A DNA stretch of 8,578 nucleotides. It comes from Myxococcota bacterium (GTDB lineage: Bacteria > Myxococcota > Polyangia > GCA-2747355 > JAKLHH01). The position numbers and the translations under genes are program-made. This document shows positions 1 through 5,759 of the stretch, piece after piece. Position 1 is the stretch's first letter, and each line of letters starts with the position of its first letter. The stretch covers positions 1 to 8,578 of the forward strand of contig JAKLHH010000259.1 in NCBI GenBank assembly GCA_022710245.1, read 5' to 3'. The notes under the pieces are model-generated. The model was given only the letters and a program-made list of their open reading frames with translations. It was not told the origin of the DNA and did not search any database.

Positions 1-2
1 GT

Positions 3-65
3 GGCGGTGGCGGCGGTGGCGGTGGCGGCGGTGGCGGTGGCGGTGGCGGTGGCGGCGGGGGTGGA
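3..65 (+). repeat. GGC/GGT trinucleotide-type tract coding for 21 glycines
   Basis: This is a low-complexity run of ggc and ggt codons, with ggg and gga at the end, arranged in irregular hexamer and nonamer periods. It probably begins before the window. In the frame of the downstream gene it encodes only glycine, and in frame 1 it would encode a Val-Ala alternation. Unit sizes divisible by three mean slippage would change the glycine number without breaking the frame. Confidence 0.85.
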
Positions 66-476
66 CGGCACCGTGGACACCAGATGGAGCGCTACGCGCC
101 TGAGCCTGCCCGTGATGACAGCTCGGTGCTCGGCGCCCGGCCGCTCAGGACAGCGCCGCCGGAGCGCCCGCGGCAGGATGGTCCGCCGGACGCCTTCGCG
201 CTCTTCGCGGCCTACCACCTTGGCGTGACGATCGACGATCGCTACCAGAAGACGAACGTCGAGGAGGTCGCCCGCCGCTACAGCCTCTCCGTCGAGGCGC
301 TGCGGCAGCAGCTGGTGGAGTTCGGCATCGACGAGGCGAGCCTCCGCAAGTGCCGCTACGACCTCGAGGCCGCGCAGGTCGACATCCGCGTCGCCCCCGA
401 GGGGATCAGCCGTCTCGAGATCGCGCGCGAGCTCTACCAGGACTTCCTCGACGCGCGCGAGGCCCTCGGCCAGTAG
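3..476 (+). CDS. Unrecognised protein with poly-Gly tract and small helical domain (5' end outside window)
   Basis: I do not recognise this family. The reading frame is open from base 3 and stops at TAG 474-476, giving 157 visible residues. It begins with 21 consecutive glycine codons, then a basic stretch (RHRGHQ), a Pro/Arg-rich low-complexity segment, and from about base 198 a well-ordered domain of roughly 90 residues. In that domain NVEEVARRYSLSVEALRQQL resembles a helix-turn-helix (helix, tight turn at SLS, second helix), followed by an acidic helical region ending LYQDFLDAREALGQ. The first in-frame ATG is at 84, but no ribosome binding site precedes it and the glycine run continues in the same frame upstream, so the true start probably lies left of the window. 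The gene converges on truD, 199 bases away. DNA binding is only a guess from the HTH-like pattern. The ORF is likely real because its residue composition is balanced and protein-like, unlike the other frames. Confidence 0.65.
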   Translation, partial: GGGGGGGGGGGGGGGGGGGGGRHRGHQMERYAPEPARDDSSVLGARPLRTAPPERPRQDGPPDAFALFAAYHLGVTIDDRYQKTNVEEVARRYSLSVEALRQQLVEFGIDEASLRKCRYDLEAAQVDIRVAPEGISRLEIARELYQDFLDAREALGQ

Positions 477-618
477 CGCCCGCCGGCCGTCAACCCGCAC
501 GAGAGCGCTCCGGCTACGTCCGGCTGGGCAGGGGTGTGCGCTCGCGCGGCGCTCAGGCTGGCAGGCGTGTGCGCGCCCGCGCGCTCGCGGCGCTCAGCCC
601 TTGCTGACCTGTCGCGCA

Positions 619-648
619 GGGAGCCGCTACTTGCGGCCTCCGCCTTCT
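619..648 (+). terminator. Weak intrinsic terminator candidate
   Basis: GCCGC (623-627) pairs with GCGGC (633-637) around the loop TACTT. Three further pairs (620-622 with 639-641) form across a one-base bulge at 638. On the plus strand a moderately T-rich stretch (CCTTCTTCT) follows. It could end transcription of the leftmost gene before it runs into truD. The T run is interrupted and the hairpin lies about 145 bases past the stop, so the call is weak. No T run follows on the minus strand. Confidence 0.3.
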
Positions 649-652
649 TCTG

Positions 653-671
653 GTGTGTGTGTGCGCGCGCG
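653..671. other. Alternating purine-pyrimidine tract (GT)n(GC)n
   Basis: Nineteen bases alternate strictly between purine and pyrimidine: GT repeats pass directly into GC repeats, five bases beyond the truD stop codon. Such tracts are the classical Z-DNA-prone sequences and are also slippage-prone. Shorter alternating GC/GT stretches occur at about 535-548 and 565-590. Whether Z-DNA forms here is not known. Confidence 0.6.
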
Positions 672-675
672 GCGC

Positions 676-1911
676 TCAGGTCTTGCTGACCTCGTCGAGG
701 AGCACGGTGGCGTAGGAGCCCGCCGGGAGCTCGAAGCACAGCACCAGATCGGCGCCAGCCCCGCCCGGGGCGGGCTCGACGCGCGCCTGCCCGACGGGCA
801 CGGAGAGCGGACGGCGCCCCCCGCGCGCGAGGCGTCCGAGCGCGCCGAAGCTCTGCGGGCTCACGCCGTGCGCGGCGAAGACCGCCTCCTCCAGCGCGCG
901 CGCCGGGCTCCCCTCGAGCGGGAGCGGCATCCGCGGCCCGCAGATCGGGCCGGTCACCACCAGCTCGCCTGCGCGCAGGCGCGCCTCGTCGGTGGCGCGG
1001 TCCTCGCTGACGAAGCAGCCACCCGAGTCGGTGCGCTGCAGCACCTCGCCGCCGAGGAGCGTGCGCAGACCGCCGTCGCCCAGCCGGCGCGCGAGGACCT
1101 GATTGAAGAGCAGCGACTGCAGCGCGGAGACGAAGAGGCGGCGCTTGAAGCGGTCGCGGGTGACGGCCTCGCCGCGCAGCAGCCGCAGGCCCTGCTCGGC
1201 GTTGTCGCCCTGGCGTCCGAAGCGCTGCTCGCCGTAGTAGTTCGGCAGCCCCTCGGCGACGAGGCGCTCGAGGACGGCGCGCGCCCGCGCGAGCCCGTCC
1301 TCCCCCGCGCCGCGCAGCGTGACGACGAAGCGGTTGCCGTGCAGGTGCCCGGTGCGGAGCTTGTTGCGGTGGAGCCCCGCCTCGAGGACGCGCAGGTCGG
1401 GGAGCTGGAGCGCCAGCAGCGCGGCCGGCGCCGCGCCCTGCAGCGAGATCCACTGGCGTGTGACGCCGGCGCGATCCTTGAGCCCCGCGTAGCCGGCCTC
1501 GCCCGGCGGGAGCCCGAGCGCGCGGCAGATCCGCTCGATCGCCTGCGGGGTGGTGAGCCCGCGCTTCTCCACCAGCGCCAGGCAGTGCTCGCCCTCGCCG
1601 CAGGGCAGGTAGGCGGGCAGCTCCTCGACGACGAAGTCCTCGAGCTCGCGGACCGCGCCGCCCGCGCCGGGCAGGTCGGCGGTGAGGCGCGGCAATTGCG
1701 GGTCCTCGCGGCCTGCGGCCGCTCCGGGATGAGACGGCCGCAATTCGGGCGAGGCGACGCCGCGCACGCCGAGCGACGATTCGCCCTGCTCGCGTTCTCC
1801 GGACGCTCCGCGATGAAGGGCGACTTGGAGCGGCGCCGCGGAGGTCGGGCCGTCGGGCGTCGCTGCCGCGACCAACAGCTCGGGGCGCGAGGGGTCTTGG
1901 GTCGGGCTCAC
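676..1911 (-). CDS. truD: tRNA pseudouridine(13) synthase TruD
   Basis: TruD converts U13 of certain tRNAs to pseudouridine and acts in the cytoplasm. The 411-residue product carries the family landmarks: the GEGEH segment (residues 105-109), the catalytic-Asp motif YAGLKDRAGVTRQW with Asp146 as the nucleophile, HRNKLRTGHLHGNRF (181-195), and NYYGEQRFG (224-232). The TRUD insertion domain follows, and the C-terminus is a typical LPAGSYATVLLDE. Escherichia coli TruD has 349 residues with the catalytic Asp at 80, so this protein has about 66 extra N-terminal residues, rich in Ser, Gly, Pro and Glu. The GTG start at 1911 is only 4 bases after the TGA of the TPR gene, which suggests translational coupling and is why I chose it. 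A start at the internal GTG (1767) would give a 363-residue protein closer to family length, and neither start has a strong ribosome binding site. It is probably the last gene of the bamD cluster. Confidence 0.95.
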   Translation of the reverse strand: MSPTQDPSRPELLVAAATPDGPTSAAPLQVALHRGASGEREQGESSLGVRGVASPELRPSHPGAAAGREDPQLPRLTADLPGAGGAVRELEDFVVEELPAYLPCGEGEHCLALVEKRGLTTPQAIERICRALGLPPGEAGYAGLKDRAGVTRQWISLQGAAPAALLALQLPDLRVLEAGLHRNKLRTGHLHGNRFVVTLRGAGEDGLARARAVLERLVAEGLPNYYGEQRFGRQGDNAEQGLRLLRGEAVTRDRFKRRLFVSALQSLLFNQVLARRLGDGGLRTLLGGEVLQRTDSGGCFVSEDRATDEARLRAGELVVTGPICGPRMPLPLEGSPARALEEAVFAAHGVSPQSFGALGRLARGGRRPLSVPVGQARVEPAPGGAGADLVLCFELPAGSYATVLLDEVSKT

Positions 1912-1915
1912 CAGC

Positions 1916-2623
1916 TCACGCGAGCTCGGCGCCGACCATCTTGAGGTACATCAGCGCGCTCTTGTTGTCCGGGTCGACCTCGAGGACCGACCGCCACTCG
2001 GCGACCGCCTCGTCGGTGCGGGTCGCCGAGTAGAGGGTGACGCCGAGCTGCAGGCGCGCCGGCACGTACTGCGGGTTCGTCTCCTTCACCTCGCGATACT
2101 CGCGCAGCGCCGCCTCGAGGTCCCCCATGTCGCGGTAGGTGTTGGCGAGGCGCGTGCGGATGTCGATGAAGGTCGGGCAGAGGTCGAGCGCGTGGCCATA
2201 CTCGCGCACGGCCTCGGCGTAGAAGCCGATCCCCTGGTAGGCGTCGCCGAGGTCGGCGTGCATGTTGGCGATCTTGCCCTTGGCGAAGGGGTCGAGCGAG
2301 CGCGGGTGGCTCTTGCTGCGGGCCATCGCCTGCGCGTAGATCTCCTTCGCCTCGCGGTACTGGCCGAGGTCGTTGTAGGTCACCGCCAGGTTGAGCGCAG
2401 CCTCGGTGTAGCTCGGGTTGATCTGCACGGCGTGCTCGAAGCACTCCTTGGCCTGGGTGAAGCGCCCCATGTCGTGATAGATGACGCCGAGCATGTTGTG
2501 CACGTCGGCGAAGCCGCGGTTCTCGCGCAGCACCTGGGTGAGGATCTTCTCGGCGCGCTCGAACTCGCGGTTAGCGTAGAGGTCCCGGCCCTGGGTCAGA
2601 AGCTGCTTGAGCCTGTCGTCCAT
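1916..2623 (-). CDS. Tetratricopeptide repeat protein
   Basis: The product has 235 residues and is built almost wholly of TPR helices. About six repeats can be read, with the usual small and aromatic positions: residues about 6-39, 40-73 (NMLGVIYHDMGRFTQAKECF), 74-107 (NLAVTYNDLGQYREAKEIY), an insertion, about 117-152 (GDAYQGIGFYAEAVREYGHA), about 153-186 (ANTYRDMGDLEAALREY), and a last one ending LEVDPDNKSALMYLKMV. TPR arrays are protein-binding scaffolds. No signal peptide, lipobox or membrane helix is visible, so it should be cytoplasmic. I chose the ATG at 2623 over a GTG six bases upstream (2629) because GAGAG lies 5 bases before the ATG but directly against the GTG. It sits 57 bases after bamD and 4 bases before truD. 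Its partner is unknown. Confidence 0.9.
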   Translation of the reverse strand: MDDRLKQLLTQGRDLYANREFERAEKILTQVLRENRGFADVHNMLGVIYHDMGRFTQAKECFEHAVQINPSYTEAALNLAVTYNDLGQYREAKEIYAQAMARSKSHPRSLDPFAKGKIANMHADLGDAYQGIGFYAEAVREYGHALDLCPTFIDIRTRLANTYRDMGDLEAALREYREVKETNPQYVPARLQLGVTLYSATRTDEAVAEWRSVLEVDPDNKSALMYLKMVGAELA

Positions 2624-2628
2624 AGTCA

Positions 2629-2633
2629 CTCTC
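2629..2633 (-). promoter_or_regulatory. Ribosome binding site that decides the TPR gene start
   Basis: On the minus strand GAGAG is followed by five bases (TGACT) and then ATG at 2623. The spacing suits that ATG but would leave no room for the alternative GTG at 2629. Confidence 0.55.
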
Positions 2634-2680
2634 GCTGCTCGTCCACGAACGTCAACGCGCGTCGCTGCGAGCGCTCACAG

Positions 2681-3484
2681 TCAACGCTGCCCGTCCATGA
2701 ACTTCAAGTAGAGCCTGGCCTTGGCGCTCATCGCGTCACCGGGATACTTCTTGATCAGGGCGGCGAAGGTCTCGCGCGCCTTCTGCTTCTCCTGCAGCTT
2801 CATGTAGGTCTGGCCCAGGAGCAGCATCACCTCGGGATCGCTGCCCGCGTCGGGGTACCGCTGCAGGATCGTCTCGAGCCGCAGGATCGTCGCGCGGGGC
2901 TTGTCGCGGTCGAGGTAGAAGCGCGCCACGTAGAGCTCGTGGTCGACGAGCTTGCGGGTCATCTTGCGATGGAGCTCACGCGCCTTGTCCAGGTACTTGC
3001 TGGTGGGGAAGGCTCGCGTGAAGGCGACCAGCTCGCGGAGCGCGTCGCGCGTCGCCGCCTGGTCCTTCTCGTGAGAGGGCGGGACGAGGAACCAGTCGCC
3101 GGGGATCTGCTCGACGTAGCCCTGGCAGATCTTGTAGCTGACATAGCCGTCGACGACCTCGGGATGGGTCGGGTGGAACTTGAGGAAGAGCTTGTAGGCG
3201 TCGATCGCCTCCAGCCACTTGTCCTGGGCGAAGTACGAGTCGGCGATGCGGAGCTCGGCGAGCGTCGCGTAGCGCGAGAAGGGGAACTTGCTCTTCACGT
3301 AGGTGAAGTACTTCACCGCCTCGGCGAAGTTCTCGTCCTTCAGCTCGGAGACGCCCTTCTCGTAGTTCGAGCGCGCGCTGTCCAGGTAGGAGACCGGCCC
3401 GCTGCTGCCGCCCGAGGCGCAGCCCACCATCATGGCGAGCACCACCACCATCAGCGCGGTCAACCCCCGACGATACGTTCCCAT
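2681..3484 (-). CDS. bamD: Outer membrane protein assembly factor BamD (lipoprotein)
   Basis: BamD is the periplasmic lipoprotein of the Bam complex, which inserts beta-barrel proteins into the outer membrane. The product has 267 residues. Its N-terminus is a lipoprotein signal: basic n-region (YRR), hydrophobic core LTALMVVVLAMMV, lipobox MVGC with Cys22, then a Ser/Gly linker. The +2 residue is Ala, not Asp, as expected for outer-membrane sorting. TPR helices follow: YEKGVSELKDENFAEAVKYF (41-60), ADSYFAQDKWLEAIDAYKLF (81-100), then the BamD-type segment with HPTHPEVVDGYVSYKICQGY, FPTSKYLDKARE, HELYVARFYLDR (182-193) and a final TPR (223-248). The length is usual for BamD. The frame stays open up to 3589, but the signal peptide fixes the start at ATG 3484. 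It is probably first in an operon with the TPR gene and truD. The stop region is flanked by short repeats. Confidence 0.92.
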   Translation of the reverse strand: MGTYRRGLTALMVVVLAMMVGCASGGSSGPVSYLDSARSNYEKGVSELKDENFAEAVKYFTYVKSKFPFSRYATLAELRIADSYFAQDKWLEAIDAYKLFLKFHPTHPEVVDGYVSYKICQGYVEQIPGDWFLVPPSHEKDQAATRDALRELVAFTRAFPTSKYLDKARELHRKMTRKLVDHELYVARFYLDRDKPRATILRLETILQRYPDAGSDPEVMLLLGQTYMKLQEKQKARETFAALIKKYPGDAMSAKARLYLKFMDGQR

Positions 3485-3613
3485 GCTCCGTCCGTCTGCT
3501 GCCTCAGCAAATTGCCTGCTGCGACTGCCTGCTTGAACACTGATCCTGCCGCGCCGGCGAGGAGCACGCACTCCATCCTCATCCCGCACGTCGGAACTCT
3601 TACGTTTCGGGAA

Positions 3614-3640
3614 GTTATGCCAGGGGCGTCACCTTGTCAA
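3614..3640 (-). promoter_or_regulatory. Candidate sigma-70-type promoter for the bamD operon
   Basis: On the minus strand a perfect TTGACA (3640-3635) is followed after 15 bases by CATAAC (4 of 6 to TATAAT), within CATAACTT. Reading the -10 one or two bases later gives 16-17 base spacing but poorer matches. Transcription would start near 3605, leaving a leader of about 120 bases before bamD. It lies in the only relatively AT-containing stretch of the 246-base gap between the kinase gene and bamD. Confidence 0.5.
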
Positions 3641-3703
3641 CGCTGCAATCTCTCAGCCGCGTCGAGGAGAGCTCCCGATCAAGGCGTGGCCAGATGGCAG
3701 CCG

Positions 3704-3725
3704 GGGGCGAGCGAGGGGCGAGCGA
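3704..3725. repeat. 11-bp perfect tandem repeat just after the kinase stop
   Basis: GGGGCGAGCGA occurs twice head to tail (3704-3714 and 3715-3725), with a partial third GGG. It begins 6 bases downstream of the kinase stop codon as read on the minus strand. Between it and the bamD promoter candidate I see nothing else that can be named. Confidence 0.8.
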
Positions 3726-3730
3726 GGGTG

Positions 3731-5578
3731 CTACCGCGGGAGCGCCTGCAGCGTGAACGTGAGCACCTGGCTCTTGCCCGGCTCGACCCGGACCGCCTGC
3801 TCCACGCTGCGGTAGCCCGGAGCCACGACGCGCAGGCGGTGGTCCAGCCCCGAGCGGACCTCGGCGAGGGTGACCTGACGCGTCTGCGTGCCCACCTTGC
3901 GCGTATCGAGGAAGAAGTCGGCGCGCACGCTGGCGCGGAGGTGCAGCGTGCCCCAGCTCGGCGCGCTCTCGACCAGCGTCACGCGCAGCAGCCGCTCATC
4001 CTCGGCGACCCCGAGCGCCACCGCCTGCTTCCAGGGCAAGTAGCCCGGCCGGCGGATCACGACCTCGTAGGGCTGCCCCCGCTGCAGCCCCGGGATGGTG
4101 AGCGGGGTGGGTTGCTTGTAGGCGACGTTGTTCACGAAGACGCTGGCACCCGCCGGCGTCGTCTCGATGACCAGCTGGCCATCGGGCGAGGGCGGCACGG
4201 CGCCCCAGGGGAAGCGACCGGCCAGCAGCCGGTACGCGCCCAGCCCGAGCGCCGCCGCGAGCAGGAGACCGAGCGCCGCCGAGAGCAGCGCCCCCGCCCG
4301 CGAGCGCGGCTCCGTCCTCGGCAGGACGCCGGTCGAGGTGTTGCCGCCGGCGCGCACCAGGTCTCCCGGCTCGCCGCGCTCCAGCTCCGCCCGCGCCTGC
4401 TCGGTGAGCGCCGCCCTCCGGCGACGCGCGGCCTCCCGCGCCGCCGCGTCCTCGGCTGCGCCGCCGTCCGCCTCTGCGCCGATCTCCGCTCTCGCGCCGG
4501 TCTCCGCTCTCGCGCTGGTCTCCGCCTGGCGCTGGGCGAGCGCGCGCGCCAGCGGCTCGGGCGGCGGGATGATCACCTCCGGTCGCCGGCGGGGCGCGAC
4601 GGGTCCGTCGGACCATGGATCGAGCCCCGACTCCCCCGCGTCCCCGGGGCCAGCGCTGGCCGCCGGCTGCCGGGCGCGCTCCACGTCGATGCTCTCGTAG
4701 CCCGCGCTGCTCGCGGGCCACGCCTCCGCGGGTGGCAGCGCCTGGCGGAGCTGCCACATGGTCTGGAAGCGCTCCGCCGAAGCCTTGGCCAGCGCGCGGA
4801 GCAGCAGCGCGTCCATCGCCGGGGGCAGGGGCGCGAGCTCGCTCGGCGGGCGAGGCCGCTGCTCGAGGTGCATGCGGATCACCTCGGCTGGCCGCGCCGA
4901 GGAGAAGGGGAGCCTGCCGGTCAGCAGCTGGTAGGCGATCACCCCGAGCGAGTAGACGTCCGAGGTGATGCCCGGCGGCTCACCGCGGCACTGCTCGGGG
5001 CTCAGGTAGTAGGGGATCTCGTCGACCGCCTCGCCGGTGCCCGGCGCATGGCGGAGCAGGCACATGCCGAAGTCCATCAGCCGCACCATCGGCGGCCAGG
5101 CGCCGTCCTCCTGCGGCGTCGCCCAGACGTTGTCCGGGGTGAGGCCGCCGTGGACCACCTCGTGGCCGTGGGCGATGGCGAGGGTGAGCGCGATCGCCTC
5201 GAGGAGGGGGCGCGCCTCCGCGGCGCCGAGCGGACCAGCCGCGGCCATCAGGTCCGTGAGCGGCTGGCCCTTGGCGAACTCGCTGATCAGGAAGACTTGG
5301 CCGTCGTCGAGGCGGCCGAGCTCGAGGATCGGGATGATGCCAGGGTGGTGGAGGGCGCCGAGCTTCTCGATCTGCTGCTCGAAGCGCTGCAGCGGCTCCA
5401 CTCCCTGCGCGAGGTGCGGGTGGAGCACCTTGATCGCCACCTTGCGCCCGCTGCTGGGGTGGATCGCCGCGTGGACGCTGCCGGTGGCGCCCGCGCCGAT
5501 GCGCTGGCGCACCTTGTAGCCCGCCACCATCATCCCGCGCAGCTCGCCGGGGTAGAGTCCCTCTGAGGGATCGCTCAT
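3731..5578 (-). CDS. Membrane-anchored Hanks-type pseudokinase with PEGA domains
   Basis: This 615-residue protein has a Ser/Thr protein kinase fold at residues about 20-282. Intact landmarks are the glycine loop GAGATGSV (28-35), the VAIK lysine (Lys50), Asn150, DFG (169-171), SPE (193-195) and DVYSLGV (207-213). Several catalytic positions are replaced: the HRDLKPDN loop reads HGGLTPDN (143-150), so the catalytic Asp is Gly145 and the Lys is Thr147; the alpha-C Glu aligns with Gln69; and the GT before the PxYxSPE block is Glu187-Ile188. It is therefore probably an ATP-binding or scaffolding pseudokinase. A low-complexity linker (about 285-428) with hexapeptide repeats precedes one membrane helix (about 429-448). 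The kinase fold should be cytoplasmic and the C-terminus periplasmic. A PEGA domain (about 467-520) and a second PEGA-like one (about 541-610) end the protein. The start is ATG 5578, with GGGGAG 12 bases upstream. Confidence 0.93.
   Translation of the reverse strand: MSDPSEGLYPGELRGMMVAGYKVRQRIGAGATGSVHAAIHPSSGRKVAIKVLHPHLAQGVEPLQRFEQQIEKLGALHHPGIIPILELGRLDDGQVFLISEFAKGQPLTDLMAAAGPLGAAEARPLLEAIALTLAIAHGHEVVHGGLTPDNVWATPQEDGAWPPMVRLMDFGMCLLRHAPGTGEAVDEIPYYLSPEQCRGEPPGITSDVYSLGVIAYQLLTGRLPFSSARPAEVIRMHLEQRPRPPSELAPLPPAMDALLLRALAKASAERFQTMWQLRQALPPAEAWPASSAGYESIDVERARQPAASAGPGDAGESGLDPWSDGPVAPRRRPEVIIPPPEPLARALAQRQAETSARAETGARAEIGAEADGGAAEDAAAREAARRRRAALTEQARAELERGEPGDLVRAGGNTSTGVLPRTEPRSRAGALLSAALGLLLAAALGLGAYRLLAGRFPWGAVPPSPDGQLVIETTPAGASVFVNNVAYKQPTPLTIPGLQRGQPYEVVIRRPGYLPWKQAVALGVAEDERLLRVTLVESAPSWGTLHLRASVRADFFLDTRKVGTQTRQVTLAEVRSGLDHRLRVVAPGYRSVEQAVRVEPGKSQVLTFTLQALPR
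4473..4526 (-). repeat. Three 18-bp in-frame units in the pseudokinase linker
   Basis: Three consecutive 18-bp units (4473-4490, 4491-4508, 4509-4526) differ by only a few bases and encode the hexapeptide A-E-T/I-S/G-A-R/E three times (residues about 352-369). They form part of the disordered, charged linker between the kinase fold and the membrane helix. In-frame unit gain or loss would change the linker length only. Confidence 0.7.
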
Positions 5579-5608
5579 GGGTGAGATCCGCTCCCCGCGG
5601 ACGGTGCG

Positions 5609-5637
5609 ATTCTACGAAGGGCCTCGCGGCCCTGCAA
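5609..5637 (-). promoter_or_regulatory. Candidate promoter of the pseudokinase gene with internal palindrome
   Basis: On the minus strand TAGAAT (5614-5609, 5 of 6 to the -10 consensus) lies exactly 17 bases from TTGCAG (5637-5632, 3 of 6 to the -35). Transcription would begin near 5602, giving a leader of about 24 bases. The spacer holds an inverted repeat, AGGGCC-TCGC-GGCCCT (5618-5633), that overlaps the -35 edge. A protein bound there would block the polymerase, so it is a possible operator. Confidence 0.45.
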
Positions 5638-5684
5638 GTACGCGTCTCGGCGAGCGCGCGGGCCCGGCGCCGCGGCTGTCACGG

Positions 5685-5720
5685 CGCGCGCGTGACCCTG
5701 GCCGCGCGCGTGACCCTGGC
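5685..5720. repeat. Perfect 18-bp tandem repeat in the divergent promoter region
   Basis: CGCGCGCGTGACCCTGGC occurs twice without a mismatch (5685-5702 and 5703-5720), between the pseudokinase and lipoprotein genes. Just upstream, GTCACG (5678-5683) and CGTGAC (5691-5696) form an inverted repeat with the first copy. Tandem sites of this kind in a divergent control region can be binding sites for a shared regulator, or simply slippage products. Apart from this and the promoter candidates, 5579-5759 holds nothing I can name. Confidence 0.8.
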
Positions 5721-5724
5721 TGCC

Positions 5725-5753
5725 TTGACAGGGCGCGCGAGTGCTGGAACCCT
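5725..5753 (+). promoter_or_regulatory. Weak promoter candidate for the lipoprotein gene
   Basis: A perfect TTGACA -35 hexamer (5725-5730) follows the 18-bp repeat. Seventeen bases later the sequence is AACCCT, a poor -10. If used, transcription would start at about the ATG (5760), giving a leaderless or nearly leaderless mRNA. This agrees with the lack of a good ribosome binding site there, but the -10 is not convincing. Confidence 0.2.
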
Positions 5754-5759
5754 CCTCCC

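Larger units (their letters stand above)
545..692. repeat. Imperfect repeats that duplicate the truD stop-codon region
   Basis: Three related copies lie in the convergent intergenic region. Copy A (668-692) spans the last codons and TGA of truD on the minus strand. Copy B (586-610) matches it at 23 of 25 positions, differing only at 598-599 (cc against gt). Copy C (545-557) shares 13 identical bases with A (cgcggcgctcagg). On the minus strand each copy carries the same CTGAGCGCCGCG core. B and C also share a following GCGCACAC(G/C)CCTGCC segment. Copies A and B are 82 bases apart. The rest of 477-675 holds no gene that I can support. Confidence 0.8.

Noticed and set aside
1..228. A frame-1 reading starting with alternating Val-Ala
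   Set aside because: The same DNA read in frame 3 is a glycine run continuous with a protein-like domain to 476. The frame-1 product turns into Arg/Ser-rich noise and stops early.
434..1944. Long open frames antisense to or overlapping truD (434-1453 minus, 601-1944 plus)
   Set aside because: They are out-of-frame shadows of truD, which carries the full set of family motifs.
3485..3589. A 35-residue upstream extension of bamD
   Set aside because: It would bury a clear lipoprotein signal peptide and overlap the likely leader. The signal peptide starts at ATG 3484.
2192..5566. A 1124-codon open frame on the plus strand across bamD and the pseudokinase gene
   Set aside because: It is antisense to three recognisable genes. 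Its translation is a low-complexity mix of Arg, Ala, Leu, Val and Gly, typical of stop-free antisense frames in very GC-rich DNA.
5577..5759. A 61-residue upstream extension of the lipoprotein
   Set aside because: It runs through the intergenic repeats, is Arg/Pro-rich, and would put the lipobox inside the protein.
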